A stretch of DNA of 64,000 bases, from contig CAVSDW010000022.1 of assembly GCA_963726665.1 (NCBI GenBank), positions 1-64,000 of the forward strand. The letters are read 5' to 3'. This document shows, in pieces, positions 51,322-62,051 of this stretch (positions are counted from its first letter, which is position 1; each line of letters opens with the position of its first letter). Position numbers and translations under genes: made by a program. A model generated the notes under the pieces. That model searched no databases, had not been told where the DNA came from, and saw only the letters and a program-made list of their open reading frames with translations. The DNA is from RPQJ01 sp963726665 (lineage in GTDB: Bacteria; Pseudomonadota; Gammaproteobacteria; Steroidobacterales; Steroidobacteraceae).

Positions 51322-52766
51322 GACGTGTCCTTGGCAGTCGTAGGTGTTTCGGACAAGGGTGCCCAGCCGCCGCCCAGCGACTTGTAGAGCCGGACCAAGG
51401 CCTGCAAGCCGTCGGCGCGCGTCCGCGCGAGGCTCTCTTCGGCGGTGAGCACCGTACGGGCAGTATCGAGTACCGATTCGAAGTCGATCAGGCCGGCGGT
51501 GTAACGTTCCCTCGCCAGAGTGGCGGCCAGCCGCGCGGAGTCCACGGCGGACTTCAGCGCAACGTCACGTTCACGGTTCCTCTCCAGCGCAACGAGTGCG
51601 TTCTCGACGTCCTCCAGGGCCGCGAGGACGGTCTGTCGGTAGTCGGCAAGCGCCTGGTCGCGTACCGCCTCCTGCGCCGCAACCTGGGCGCGCAAACGTC
51701 CGCCTTCGAACAGTGGGGCGGTGAGGCCTGCCACCAGCGACGACACGCCCGCATTGCCGTCGCCGAGGCTCCCGAGCGACAGCGCTTCGAGTCCGATTGA
51801 ACCCGAGATCGTGAAAGATGGGTACAGCGCGGCCGCCGCGACCCCAACCCGCGCGGTTTCGGCGGCGAGGTTGCGCTCGGCAATCCGAACGTCTGGGCGC
51901 TGTCGCAGTGTGTCTGCGGGGATACCGACGGCGATCCCCTCCGGCGCGACGACCTCATTGCTGGTCGCGTCGAGTCGAGCATGCAATGTGCCGGGAGAGA
52001 GGCCGAGCAACGCGTCGAGGCGGTGCTCCGACTCCGCCAGGCTCGTTTCGAGGGTCGGAATCTGTGCTCGCGTCCGCTCACGGTTGGTACGTGCCTGCTC
52101 AACGTCCTGGACACTTGTCAGTCCAGCCTGCGCGCGCCACTCCGTGAGCTGCAGTGTCTCCGTCTGACTCGCGAGGTTGTCGCGAGCGATGCGAATCAGC
52201 GTCTGCTGTACGCGGGCCTCGACGTAACTGGTGGCCACTTCGGCGGCAAGCGAGACCTGCACCCCTGCCAGCGAGGCTTCGGACGCCTGCAGGTCGGCGT
52301 TGGCTGCTTCGACGCCGCGTCGTACGCTCCCGAAGATATCGAGTTCCCAGCTTGCGTCGAAACCAACGTCGTAGAGATCAACGGTCGCATCGGAGCCGGA
52401 ATGACCGCTGTAATTGGTCCGCCGACCGTCGCCACCGGCGGTCATCTGTGGGTATGCGCCCGCGGCCGAGGCTGCTCGCTGCGCCCGGGCCTGTCGGATT
52501 CTCGCACCGGCGCGCTCGATATCGGGGCTGGTGCGAAGTGCCGTCTCGATCAGGTCGGACAGCAAGGGATCGCCAAGGCGCTTCCACCAGGTCGCGAGGT
52601 CCACCGCCGCCGCCGATGTGAGGGCCGGGTGTCCCTCTGGCTGGAGCGAGTTCCACTCTGTGGGCGCATGCGTTGCTGGGGCCCGGTAGTCCGGGCCGAC
52701 GGTGACACATCCAGCGAGATTCAGGACCGCGAGAACCACGAGAGTCCGGGATCGGCATTCAATCAT
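51318..52766 (-). CDS. Outer-membrane efflux factor, NodT/OprM family lipoprotein
   Basis: The product is 482 residues from ATG 52766, which gives a signal peptide with lipobox NLAGC. A longer in-frame start exists but lacks secretory features. The repeated TolC-type motifs (PDIERAGARIRQARAQRAAS and RPDVRIAERNLAAETARVG) are clear. It provides the outer-membrane channel of the MacAB-like pump. It overlaps the adaptor gene by ATGA. Confidence 0.92.
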   Translation of the reverse strand: MIECRSRTLVVLAVLNLAGCVTVGPDYRAPATHAPTEWNSLQPEGHPALTSAAAVDLATWWKRLGDPLLSDLIETALRTSPDIERAGARIRQARAQRAASAAGAYPQMTAGGDGRRTNYSGHSGSDATVDLYDVGFDASWELDIFGSVRRGVEAANADLQASEASLAGVQVSLAAEVATSYVEARVQQTLIRIARDNLASQTETLQLTEWRAQAGLTSVQDVEQARTNRERTRAQIPTLETSLAESEHRLDALLGLSPGTLHARLDATSNEVVAPEGIAVGIPADTLRQRPDVRIAERNLAAETARVGVAAAALYPSFTISGSIGLEALSLGSLGDGNAGVSSLVAGLTAPLFEGGRLRAQVAAQEAVRDQALADYRQTVLAALEDVENALVALERNRERDVALKSAVDSARLAATLARERYTAGLIDFESVLDTARTVLTAEESLARTRADGLQALVRLYKSLGGGWAPLSETPTTAKDTS

Positions 52767-53032
52767 CCGAGCGTCCCCGGCGAGCGACGCTCGTGGCACG
52801 GCGACGGGCACTGTGCACAGAGGCGTGCCAATGACTTTCTCCTGGAAGGGGCGACCGCCAAACATGGGGAGCCGGCTCTCGAATCTCAAACGTATCGGCA
52901 CCGTCGTTCCACCGCGTCTGGCTCGCAGCTTCGCGAGCAAAAGCCGACCCGCGGCGTCAGGGAGTGGGGCGCCACGGGTCGTAGCCGCCCCGTCGACCTC
53001 GTGGGGGCACACGCAACAACTCTCGGGAGTCG

Positions 53033-53372
53033 CTATTGGTTGGTCGACGGGGAGGGGTCCAGGGGCGGTGGCCCGTGACGACGAGCCTCCTTCATGAGTT
53101 TCTTGAACTCCGACAGCTGTTCAGTGGTAAGCACGTTCGCGAGTTCTGCATCGGCCTCTGCCATCGACTGCTTGGCCGCGGCGTCTATTCGTGCGCGGGC
53201 TTCGTCCATGATGCGCTTCACTTCGGATTTCTGCGTTTCGTCGAGACCCAGCTTTTCCGCAATCCAGTCGATCGGCGGAGGGCCCGGTGGCGGTCCGGAC
53301 GGGCCATGGTCTGCGAGGGCTGGGGCGCAGGCCAGAACCAGCAGAGCGATGATCGGGGAGCGTCCGTTTCAT
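53033..53372 (-). CDS. Spy/CpxP-like periplasmic protein, one-base frame error
   Basis: ATG 53372 opens MKRTL, then a run of four C shifts the frame. With three C the product is a 112-residue exported protein: signal peptide PIIALLVLACAPALA, a Pro-rich segment, then helices with GLDETQKSEVKRIMDEAR and LTTEQLSEFKKLMKEARR, like Spy/CpxP chaperones with paired LTxxQ helices. Such proteins buffer misfolded envelope proteins and restrain the Cpx kinase. It lies upstream of the efflux operon on the same strand and near the Cpx-like kinase pair. The 266 bases to the efflux factor hold nothing clear. Confidence 0.75.
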
Positions 53373-53579
53373 GGTTCCTCCTGCTTCTCAGGAATGGTGG
53401 AAGGCTACTCGCCCGATACGTCGGTGACAGCGAGGAAACGACAAGAAACGCAAAGAGGTCGGAGGCGCCGGCTCGCGTGGCGCTGCGCACCGGCGCACCC
53501 CGTGACTTCCTGTCGTTTGCTGACATTCCTTGTCAGCGCGCGCACGTACGATGCGGTGTACCGTCAATGGAGTTGAGTG

Positions 53580-54866
53580 ATGCGTAAATCCAGTTACACG
53601 TGGCCGTCATGCTCGTCGGTCGGATCCCTTGCCCTCGGCGGCTGCGACACCGCAATCACGGCTGGCGGCCAGTCCAAGGTCCGAGTCGTCAATGCCAGCA
53701 TGGACTATGCCGCGGTGGACATGTATCTCGACGACAAGCGCAAGCTGTCGAACATCGGATACGAGACCGCGAGTTCCTACGTGAAGGTGGATGCCGACAG
53801 CTACACCACGAAGTTCACGCGCGCAGACGCCTCAAGCACCCTCAAGACCTTCACTCAGGACTTCGCCGCCGATGACAGCTACACGTTCCTGGCCATGGGT
53901 CGGAGCGGAAGCTTCGACGTCTTGACGCTGGACGAAAACGCCGACGACGCGTCAAGGAACAAGAGCAAGATCCGTCTCGTGAATGCCGCGCCGGACGCCG
54001 GCGAGCTGGACGTGTATCTCACGGACGCAGCGACCCCGCTCGCGGATGCCTCGCCCAGTTTCGCCAGCGTGTCGACCGACACGCTCGCGTCCGAGGGCTT
54101 CGTAATCCTGGACAGCGGCACATACCGACTGAGGGTGACGGCGGCGGGCAGTACGACCGACGTCCGGCTCGACGTCAGCGACGTCGCGCTGGCCAGCACT
54201 GATGTCTACACCCTGGTCCTGACGGGAACGACGGGCGGTGTGCTCGCCGACGCGATGCTGGTGCCGCAGGGCCAGCCAGCGACTCTGCTCATGAATGGAA
54301 AGGCGCGCGTCCGGGCCGTCGTCGGGCTCGACGGCGGGACGAGTGCGGCGGTTAGCGTAGGCGCGACGCCGTTGCTCTCGGCCGCGTCGATACCCGTGCT
54401 CGGCGGCTATCGGCTGGTCGATGCCGGCACCGCAGCCATCACGTTGAACGTGGACGGAGCAACGATCCCCGTGAGCGACGTGACCCTGTCTTCGGGCTCC
54501 GACTACACGCTCGTCTACACGGGCACTGCGGCGAGTCCGCAGCAGTCGGTGATTGCGGACGTGAATCGGTTGCCAGACTCGGGCAGGTTCAAGATCCGCC
54601 TGATCAATGCCATGTCGGCGCTCGACGAGGCGCTTTCCCTCACTGTCAACTTCCTGCCTGTCGTTGACTCTGTCGCGCTGGGCTCTGTGGCGCTCTCGGA
54701 CGAGATCGACGCAGCAACAAATAGTCGTCTGGACGTCACGCGGGTCACGACGTCGACGGTTCTCTATTCACTGACCAACATGACACTCGAAAGCCAGGGC
54801 GTCTATACGCAGGTGATGTTCGGCTCCAGCAGCTCTCCGTCGGGGGCCCTGCGCAAGGACCGCTGA
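53580..54866 (+). CDS. DUF4397 lipoprotein, copy 2
   Basis: The product is 428 residues, equal in length to corrected copy 1. Lipobox LALGGC is followed by DTAITAGGQSKVRVVNASMDY and DUF4397 repeats. The signal region as written (YTWPSCSSVGS) is poorly hydrophobic; a one-base insertion and one-base deletion around 53600-53625 would give TVAVMLVG, a normal signal core, so compensating errors are likely. Long blocks are nearly identical in DNA to copy 1. It is convergent with the SPOR gene. Confidence 0.83.
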   Translation: MRKSSYTWPSCSSVGSLALGGCDTAITAGGQSKVRVVNASMDYAAVDMYLDDKRKLSNIGYETASSYVKVDADSYTTKFTRADASSTLKTFTQDFAADDSYTFLAMGRSGSFDVLTLDENADDASRNKSKIRLVNAAPDAGELDVYLTDAATPLADASPSFASVSTDTLASEGFVILDSGTYRLRVTAAGSTTDVRLDVSDVALASTDVYTLVLTGTTGGVLADAMLVPQGQPATLLMNGKARVRAVVGLDGGTSAAVSVGATPLLSAASIPVLGGYRLVDAGTAAITLNVDGATIPVSDVTLSSGSDYTLVYTGTAASPQQSVIADVNRLPDSGRFKIRLINAMSALDEALSLTVNFLPVVDSVALGSVALSDEIDAATNSRLDVTRVTTSTVLYSLTNMTLESQGVYTQVMFGSSSSPSGALRKDR

Positions 54867-54887
54867 TCGGACGCAAGTCGGCTCCGA

Positions 54888-55475
54888 TCAGGGCGGCGGG
54901 GCCTCGGCCGACGGCGCGACCGGCGTCGCCTCGACTTCGGCGTCGGCGAGTTTCGCGCGGATGGCCTCGAGTTCCTGGACCGTCGCGATCGGGCCGATGC
55001 GCACCCGATACCAGGTCTCGTCCTCCAGCGCGAAGCGCTGGATCTTCGCGTCCACTCCGTACTGCGCAAGCTTCGCCTGGAGCTTGTCCGCTTCGTCCGG
55101 CTGCTTGAACGAGCCGGCCTGCAGCACGACGTCGCCGGCCGGGAGCGCGGAGGCCTTGCCGCCCGCATTCTCCTCTTTCGTCGGCACCTGCACTTCCTGC
55201 GTCGGCAGCATGTTGTAGAAGGTGTAGTCCTTCGCAGGATCGACCGGCGCGGGCGGCGCTTCCTCGGTCGATTGCGCGGAAGCCGGCGGCTTGGCGGCCG
55301 CGGCTCGCGGCTCTGCGGGCGCCATGTCCTTGTAGTGCAGGAACACGCCGAGCGCGACAGTGAGACCGATGGCGAGTCCCGCGAGCAGGCCGACCCACCC
55401 GTTGAACGCCTGGCCGCCCGGAGTGTTGCGCTTGACGTGCTTGTAGTCGCGACTGAGCGTGCGGCCCTGCGTCAC
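54888..55475 (-). CDS. SPOR-domain membrane protein, FtsN-like
   Basis: The product is 195 residues. A short cytoplasmic basic segment (DYKHVKRN) is followed by one membrane helix (WVGLLAGLAIGLTVALGVF), a Pro/Ala-rich periplasmic linker and a C-terminal SPOR domain (about 118-185; VVLQAGSFKQPDEADKLQAKL and WYRVRIGP). SPOR domains bind denuded septal peptidoglycan. The position directly after argS, one base from its stop, matches the usual argS-ftsN-like order in gammaproteobacteria. Confidence 0.88.
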   Translation of the reverse strand: MTQGRTLSRDYKHVKRNTPGGQAFNGWVGLLAGLAIGLTVALGVFLHYKDMAPAEPRAAAAKPPASAQSTEEAPPAPVDPAKDYTFYNMLPTQEVQVPTKEENAGGKASALPAGDVVLQAGSFKQPDEADKLQAKLAQYGVDAKIQRFALEDETWYRVRIGPIATVQELEAIRAKLADAEVEATPVAPSAEAPPP

Positions 55476-55476
55476 G

Positions 55477-57234
55477 TCACATCGCCTCCGGCGCCGACAC
55501 GCCGAGCAGGCCGAGCCCGTTGCGCACGACCTGGCGCATTCCCTGGATCAGCACGAGACGCGCGTCGCGCAGTTCCGGGTCGTCCACCAGGAACTGGTGC
55601 GCGTTGTAATACGTGTGGAAGTCGGTCGCGAGCTCACGCAGGTACTGCACCAGCGCCTGCGGCGCGCGCTGCAAGGCGCCGAACTCCACCACCTCCGGAT
55701 AACGGCTGACGGTGGCGAGCAGCGCCTGCTCGTGCGGCTCGACCAGCCGGTGCAGCGAAGCACGGCCGCGAGCGACGTCCTGCACGAAGCCTTTCTCCCG
55801 CAGTTGCCGCATCACGCTGCAGACGCGCGCGTGCGCGTACTGGATGTAGTAGACCGGGTTCTCGTTCGAATGCGACGTCGCGAGCTGCATGTCGAAGTCG
55901 AGGTGCTGGTCGTTGCTGCGCATCACGTAGAAGAGGCGCGCGGCGTCGTTGCCGACCTCGCGGCGCAGTTCGCGCAGGGTGATGAACTCGCCCGAGCGCG
56001 TGGACATCTGCACCTTCTCGCCGCCGCGGTAGAGCGTCACGAACTGCACCAGCCGCACCTCGAGCGAGTCGCCGGGCTGGCCCATCGCGACCAGCCCGGC
56101 TCGAACTCGCGCGATATAGCCGTGGTGATCGGCGCCCAGCACGTCGATCAGGTGCTCGAAGCCGCGCTCGCGCTTGTTCAGGTGGTAGGCGATGTCGGAG
56201 GCGAAGTACGTCTTGATGCCGTTCTCGCGCACCACGACCCGGTCCTTCTCGTCGCCGAAGTCCGTGGCGCGGAACCACTCTGCGCCGTCCTTCTCGTAGA
56301 CGACGCCGTTGCGGCGCAGGAGGTCGAGCGCGTGGTCGATCGCGCCGCCGTCGGAGAGGCTGCGCTCGGAGAACCACTCGTCGTAGCGGACGCCGAATTC
56401 CTCCAGGTCCTGGCGGATGTCGGCGAGGATGTCCGCGAGCGCGATGTCGAAGGCCTTGCGGAATCCCTCGGCGCCGAGCAGCTGCCGCGCGCGGGCGATC
56501 ACCGCATCGATGTAGGCGTCCTTGTCGCCTGCGGGCGCGTCCGGCGGCATGTCGCGGAATACCTCTGCCGCGGGTCGCACCAGCGAGCGGCCCTCCTGTT
56601 CCACCAGCTTGTCGGAGATGGGGTGCAGGTAGTCGCCGCGGTAGCCGTTGCTCGGGAAGGCGAAGCACTCGCCGAAGCACTCCAGGTATCGAAGCCAGAC
56701 ACTCACGGCCAGGATTTCCATCTGCCGGCCGGCGTCGTTGATGTAGTACTCGCGGCGCACGTCGAAGCCCGCGGCGTCGAGCAGGTTCGCGAGCGTCGCA
56801 CCGAAGGCGGCATGCCTGCCGTGTCCCACGTGCAGCGGCCCGGTGGGATTCGCCGAGACGAACTCGACCATCACGCGCTTGCCGGCGCCGAGCTTGCTTC
56901 GACCGTACGCCGCGCCCTGGTCGAGCACGCGCTCGAGTTCCTGGTGAGCGGCGGCGGGTGCGAGGTGGAAGTTGATGAAGCCGGGTCCGGCGATCTCGAC
57001 CTTTGCGACGAATTCGCTCGCGGGCAGCGCGTCCACGATCGCCTGGGCGACCTCGCGAGGCTTGCGCTTCATGGCCTTGGCGAGCTGCATTGCGGCGTTC
57101 GTCGCGAAATCGCCGTGGGTCGCGTCGCGAGTGCGCTCGACGGCCGGCACGAGGGAGGCGGCTGCGGGGCCCGCGAGGTCCGCGGGCAGCGCGGCGAGCG
57201 CGTCGCGCACCAGGTTTTCTATCAGGTATTTCAA
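55477..57234 (-). CDS. argS: Arginyl-tRNA synthetase
   Basis: The product is 585 residues if started at TTG 57234 (LKYLIENLVRDAL), which fits the family N-terminus and length. The open frame extends further upstream but without homology. Class I motifs: HVGH (135-138) in NPTGPLHVGHGRHA and a KMSKS-like MSTRSG. The C-terminal anticodon-binding domain ends in VSAPEAM. No strong Shine-Dalgarno precedes the TTG, so the start is less certain than the identity. Confidence 0.93.
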   Translation of the reverse strand: MKYLIENLVRDALAALPADLAGPAAASLVPAVERTRDATHGDFATNAAMQLAKAMKRKPREVAQAIVDALPASEFVAKVEIAGPGFINFHLAPAAAHQELERVLDQGAAYGRSKLGAGKRVMVEFVSANPTGPLHVGHGRHAAFGATLANLLDAAGFDVRREYYINDAGRQMEILAVSVWLRYLECFGECFAFPSNGYRGDYLHPISDKLVEQEGRSLVRPAAEVFRDMPPDAPAGDKDAYIDAVIARARQLLGAEGFRKAFDIALADILADIRQDLEEFGVRYDEWFSERSLSDGGAIDHALDLLRRNGVVYEKDGAEWFRATDFGDEKDRVVVRENGIKTYFASDIAYHLNKRERGFEHLIDVLGADHHGYIARVRAGLVAMGQPGDSLEVRLVQFVTLYRGGEKVQMSTRSGEFITLRELRREVGNDAARLFYVMRSNDQHLDFDMQLATSHSNENPVYYIQYAHARVCSVMRQLREKGFVQDVARGRASLHRLVEPHEQALLATVSRYPEVVEFGALQRAPQALVQYLRELATDFHTYYNAHQFLVDDPELRDARLVLIQGMRQVVRNGLGLLGVSAPEAM

Positions 57235-57388
57235 GATGTTGCCGTCGAGGAGGTGTCCGGCGAGGGCCGTCAGTCTAGGGAATTCCGGGCAGGGAAGCGA
57301 GTCCAAAGGGTGACGCAGTGCCGCCGTATTTTCCGCCATTTTCCTAGCATGGACAGCAGGTCGCCCCATGCAGCAGAAGGAGCCTTCC

Positions 57389-58406
57389 ATGCGTACCCGA
57401 AGCCACGTCGCCTCCAGATGCATTCCAGTCGTATTTGCGGCCGCGATCCTTGCCGCCTGCGGTGGCGGGGGCGGCAGCGGGGGATCAAAAAGCACGATGG
57501 GAGCGCTCACGCTCGGCATCACGGATGCGGCCGGTTGACGCGGCAGATGCGGTCGTCGTCCAGTTCAGCGGCGTGGAACTGAAGCCCAAGGGCGGGCAGG
57601 CGTTCTCGATCGACTTCGCAACCCCGAAGACGATCGACCTGCTTGCGCTGCAGGGCACGAACCGCGCCGAGATCCTGGACCACGAACAGATCCAGGCCGG
57701 CGAGTACGAGTGGATGCGCCTCAAGGTGAACGCGGACCCGAACGTGGCAGGCGACTCCTACATCACGATCGCCGGCGCGCAGTGCGAGCTGCGCATCCCG
57801 AGCGGCGACGAGACCGGCCTCAAGATGATCCGGGGCTTCACGATCGGCGTCGGTACGACCACCGATTTCACCGTGGACTTCGACCTGCGCCGGTCGATCG
57901 TGCAGCCGCCCGGCCAGCACACCAGCGTCCCGACCTGCGACGGCCAGGCATTCCTGTTGAAGCCGGTGCTGCGGGTCGTGGACAACCTGCAGGTCGGCAC
58001 GATCTCGGGGACGGTGGACCCGACGTTCATCTCGCAGGCGTGCCCCGTCGACGGCCCGTCCAGCGAACTCGGCAATGTGTATCTCTTCGGGCCCTATGCC
58101 GCGACGGATCCGGTCCCGCTGCCGGATGACGTCGACATGAACGACGCTGACGGATTGAACCCGATCACCTCGGCCATGGTCGCGTTCGACGGCTTGGGCA
58201 ACGCCGTGTACACCATCGGCTTCGTGCCAGCCGGGAACTACGTGGCCGCCTACACCTGCAGCGCCGATGCGACGGACCTGGATGAATACAATCCTGCGGT
58301 GCCGCCGGCGCCTGGGGCCTTCACGTTCACGCCGACGGCCGGCGTCCCGGTCACGGTCACGCCGAACCAGACCACGGCCGTCGATTTCCCACCGTCCGGC
58401 GGCTGA
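57389..58406 (+). CDS. DUF4382-type lipoprotein, one-base frame error near the start
   Basis: About 338 residues after correction. ATG 57389 has AAGGAG at 57377-57382. It opens a signal peptide with lipobox LAAC and a Gly-rich linker, then GALTLGITDA. A single extra base near 57530 shifts the frame; without it the text runs on as PVDAADAVVVQFSGVELKPKG, the standard DUF4382 N-terminus. The C-terminal half (GTISGTVDPTFIS) looks like a beta-sandwich carboxypeptidase-regulatory-like domain. Function unknown. Confidence 0.8.
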
Positions 58407-58485
58407 GACTCTCAGTCCAGGAAGTCGCCGCGCGTCCGCAGGGGCGCGCGGCGCAGCCTCGCGGCGCAGGGTAGGCCGGGGACGC

Positions 58486-60688
58486 TCAGAACAGCTCGAG
58501 CGGATCCACGTCCAGCGACCAGCGCACCTTGCGCGCCTCCGGCAACTCCTCGACCGCCGGCAGCCAGCGCGCGAACAAGCCGCTGCAGCGGCGCATGCGT
58601 CGCGGCGTGCATCAGGAGTTGCGCCCGATAGTGTCCGGCACGCCGCTCCATCGGCGCGGACGCGGGCCCGAGGATCTCGACTTCGGTGCCCGCCATGAAC
58701 GCCGCGATCTCCCGGGCCTGCTCCAGGAATTGGAGCGGCGTTTCGCGCTGCGCGGCTTCCGCGCGGAGCACCGCGATACGCGCGAACGGCGGCCATCGCG
58801 CCTGCCGCCGCTCCTCGAGCGCGGCCGAAGCGAATGCGTCGTAGCCGCCGTCCACCAGCTGGGCGAGCAGCGGGTGCTCGGGGTACTCCGTCTGTATCAG
58901 CACTTCGCCGGGCCGCTCGGCGCGGCCGGCGCGACCGGCGACCTGCACGATGGTCTGCGCGAGCCGCTCGCTCGCGCGGAAATCGGTGCCGAAGAGGCCC
59001 TGGTCGGCGTTCAGCACCACGACGAGGCTCACGTCCGGAAAGTGATGCCCCTTCGTCAGCATCTGCGTGCCGACCAGCAGCCGCACTTCGCCACTCGTGA
59101 CGCGGTCGAGGGCGGCCTCGAGCGCGCCGCGCCGTCGCACGGCGTCGCGGTCGATGCGCGCGAGCGGCACGTCCGGGAAGATCTGCGCCAGCGTTTCCTC
59201 GATGCGCTCGGTGCCCTGCCCGACGGGCTTCACCGCTTCGCCGCAGGTCGGGCAGATCTCCGGCGCGCGCTGCTCGGTGCCGCAGTGATGGCAGTGCAGT
59301 CGCCGCTCGCGCTGGTGCACGGTCAGGCGCGCGTCGCAGCGAGGGCAGGGCGCGACCCAGCCGCACGCGGGACAAAAAAGCGACGGTGCGTAGCCACGCC
59401 GGTTCAGGTACAGCAGCACCTGCCCGCCGGCATCCAGGTGTCGCTTGATCGTCAGCACCGTCGGTGTCGCGATGCCCTGTGTCGCCGCGTGCCGCCTGAG
59501 GTCGATGAGGTGCAGCGTGGGCTGTGACGCGCCTGCGGTCCGGTTCGGCAGGGCGAGCAGCGTGGCCTTGCCCGACCGCGCACGCTCCAGGCTCTCGAGC
59601 GAGGGCGTGGCCGAACCCAGCACCACTGGGATCGAAAGCCGCTGCGCCCTCGCGAGCGCGAGGTCCCGCGCCGAATACCGGAATCCCTCCTGCTGCTTGT
59701 AGGACGAGTCGTGCTCTTCATCCACCACGATGAGGCCGGGGCGGGCGAGTGGCGCGAAGATGGCGGAGCGCGTGCCGATCACGACGGGAGCGGAGCCGCT
59801 GCGCGCGGCGCGCCACGCCCGCAGGCGTTCCTGGTCGGTGAGCGACGAGTGCAGTACGGCGAGCGGTGCGTCGAAGCGCGCGGCAAAACGGGACACGAGC
59901 TGCGGGGTGAGCGCGATTTCCGGCACCAGCACCAGCGCCTGTTCGCCACGTGCAACGACTGCCTCGATCGCGCGCAGGTAGACCTCGGTCTTGCCGCTGC
60001 CCGTGACGCCGTGCAGCAGGAACGACGCGTGACGGCCTCGCGCCGCGGCGATCGCCGTGATCGCGACGAGCTGCTCCGCGGTCGGCTCCGGGCTCGGGCC
60101 CGTACGCACCTCCAGTCGCGGCAGCGGCGGGTCGGCCATTCGAAACTTCGTCACCCAGCCGCGCTTCTCGAGTTCGCGCAGGTGGTCGCGCCAGCGCGGC
60201 GAGAGCGTGGCGAGGCCCGCGGCGTCCGCGCCGTCGCGGGCCTCGAGGAACTCGACCACTTCGCGCAGGCGATTCGCGCGGCCCGGCAGCGCGTCGAGGC
60301 TGCCGGTGCGGGCCGCGGCGCTGAGCGTCCAGCGCTCGCTCGTCTGGAGCATGGAGTCCCCGGTGCGCAGGGGTGCCGGCAGCGCTGCGGAGATCACCTC
60401 GCCGGGCGGGTGCCGGTAGTAGTCCGCGGCCCAGCGAAGCAGCTCGAGCAATGGCGCATCGAAGACCGGCTCGTCATCCACCACGGCGATCGCGGTCTTG
60501 AGTTTCGAGTCCGGCAGGTCGGAACTCGCTCGCGTCTCCACCAGTACGCCGACGACGCGCCGGCGGCCGAAAGGAACCCACACGCGGACGCCCGGCACGA
60601 GCGATTCAGGCGCGACCTGGGGCGGCGCGCGGTAGTCGAACAACCTCCGCAGGGGCGCATCGATTGCGACGACCAGCACGGCGCTCAT
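58486..60688 (-). CDS. priA: Primosomal helicase PriA, one-base frame error near the 3' end
   Basis: About 733 residues after correction. N-terminal 3'-DNA-binding domain, Walker A GVTGSGKTEVY, DEAH-type DEEHDSSYKQ, Zn-binding cysteines (FCPACGWVAPCPRC and LHCHHCGTEQRAPEICPTC) and helicase motifs (GTQMLTKGHHFPDV) are all present. The written frame diverges after APLQRL; an extra base near 58575 hides the true end LFARWLPAVEELPEA...LDVDPLELF. PriA restarts stalled replication forks. The start at 60688 is clear. Confidence 0.93.
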
Positions 60689-60710
60689 GCGGGCAGGCGC
60701 TTATGTGAAG

Positions 60711-60733
60711 TTGTCCACACGGGCTGTGGACAA
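60711..60733. promoter_or_regulatory. Inverted DnaA-box-like pair upstream of priA
   Basis: TTGTCCACA (60711-60719) and TGTGGACAA (60725-60733) are a perfect dyad with a five-base spacer, 23 bases before the priA start. Each arm differs by one base from the DnaA box TTATCCACA. It is the clearest signal in the 426-base gap 60689-61114; the rest shows AT-rich patches (about 60770-60850) suited to promoters. Confidence 0.5.
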
Positions 60734-61114
60734 GTCTGTGGGTGAATTGCGCGTACAGCTGCCAAGTGCCGGTTCCGCCAAAGAGTTTTTCGATCTGGTC
60801 AGAAATTCGCCTGTCAGGAATTAATCCATGACATTCAGATGCTTGCGTCTTTAGGCGACAAGAAATCTGGACCGTGTCCAGAACTCGGCCCCGTCCGGGA
60901 TCGTCACCGCAACACGCCCGGTTTCAGCGGTGCAAATCTTCATCAGCACTTTGCGTCAACCGATTGTCCGGATTGACGTTATGGTCATTCGAGACCATCT
61001 CACGGCCGATCCGGAGCGACGAAGTCTAACCCCATGGCAGGCTTTGCTAGTCTCGAAATCTCGATGCCGGCGCCTGCCAGGGCCGGCCGGGTCATGGAGG
61101 CGGAAGGAGAGCGA

Positions 61115-61657
61115 TTGGACCAGGCCGCGGAACTCAATGCGTTTCTCGCGAGCGTCGAGCGCCGGGCATGCCGCATGGCGCAAATGGCCGTCCGCGACCG
61201 TGACGACGCGCTCGACATCGTGCAGGGCGCGATGATGAGGCTGGCGCGGGGCTATTCCAGTCGTCCCGCGTCCGAGTGGAAGCCGATCTTCTACCGGATT
61301 CTCTGGAACGGCATCCACGACTGGCGGCGGCGCCGCGCCGTGCGGTCGCGAATTTTCGCGCTGCTGCCCGGGCAGCGGCCGGACGACGGCGATGATTCCG
61401 AGGACGCGCTCGCGCAGGTCGCCGACGGCGGCCCGGATCCTTCGACGCGCGCCGCGACGGACGAGGCGATGCGTCGGCTGGAGTCGGCGCTCGACGGCCT
61501 GCCCGCGCGCCAGCAGGAGGCCTTCGCGCTGCGCTGCCTCGAGGGCATGGACGTTGCGGAGACGGCCGCTGCCATGGGTTGTTCCGAGGGCAGTGTGAAG
61601 ACGCATTACTTTCGCGCGCTGCATGCACTGCGCGCGCAACTGGGCGAGGTGTGGTGA
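61115..61657 (+). CDS. ECF-type RNA polymerase sigma factor
   Basis: The product is 180 residues from TTG 61115, chosen because AGGAG at 61105-61109 lies five bases before it and the product then begins LDQAAELNAFLASVERRA, a natural family start. An ATG at 61094 is the alternative. Region 2 (DRDDALDIVQGAMMRLARGY, WKPIFYRILWNGIHDW) and region 4 (LPARQQEAFALRCLEGMDVAETA, SVKTHYFRALHALR) are clear. The next gene overlaps it (TGATG) and may encode its regulator. Confidence 0.88.
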   Translation: MDQAAELNAFLASVERRACRMAQMAVRDRDDALDIVQGAMMRLARGYSSRPASEWKPIFYRILWNGIHDWRRRRAVRSRIFALLPGQRPDDGDDSEDALAQVADGGPDPSTRAATDEAMRRLESALDGLPARQQEAFALRCLEGMDVAETAAAMGCSEGSVKTHYFRALHALRAQLGEVW

Positions 61658-62051
61658 TGAGTAACCAGGATCACGATCCGACAGCCACCGGGAAGACGAG
61701 CGCGAGAGATCTTCGACGCGAGCGTCGACTCGCTGGACGCGCGCACCCGCGCAAGGCTCGCCGCGGCGCGACGCGAGGCCGTGGATGCAGCCACGCGTCC
61801 CGAACGACAGGCGTGGCGAACATGGGCGCCAGTGGCCGCCGCGGCATCGGCCGCGCTGGTCGCGGTGCTGCTGTGGCGCTGCGCCCGCTCCGGAGGCGCC
61901 TGCGGCCGCCGATGCGGTTGCACTGGACGCGACGCTCGACTCCCTCGAACTGCTCGCGAACGGTGAAGACGTCGACCTCGTCGAGAACGATCTCGCGTTC
62001 TATGACTGGGTCGAAGCGACGGAATTCGATCCCGGGGCGAGCGCGGGTTGA
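61657..62051 (+). CDS. Membrane protein downstream of the sigma factor, two frame breaks
   Basis: About 131 residues after correction. From ATG 61657 (MSNQDHDPTATG) the frame shifts near 61705 into EIFDASVDSLDARTRARLAAAR, then a helix (VAAAASAALVAVLLW), and shifts again near 61885 into an acidic end DLVENDLAFYDWVEATEFD. The cytoplasmic head, one helix and periplasmic tail suit an anti-sigma-like or DUF3619-like protein. Overlaps with both neighbours show an operon. Confidence 0.65.
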
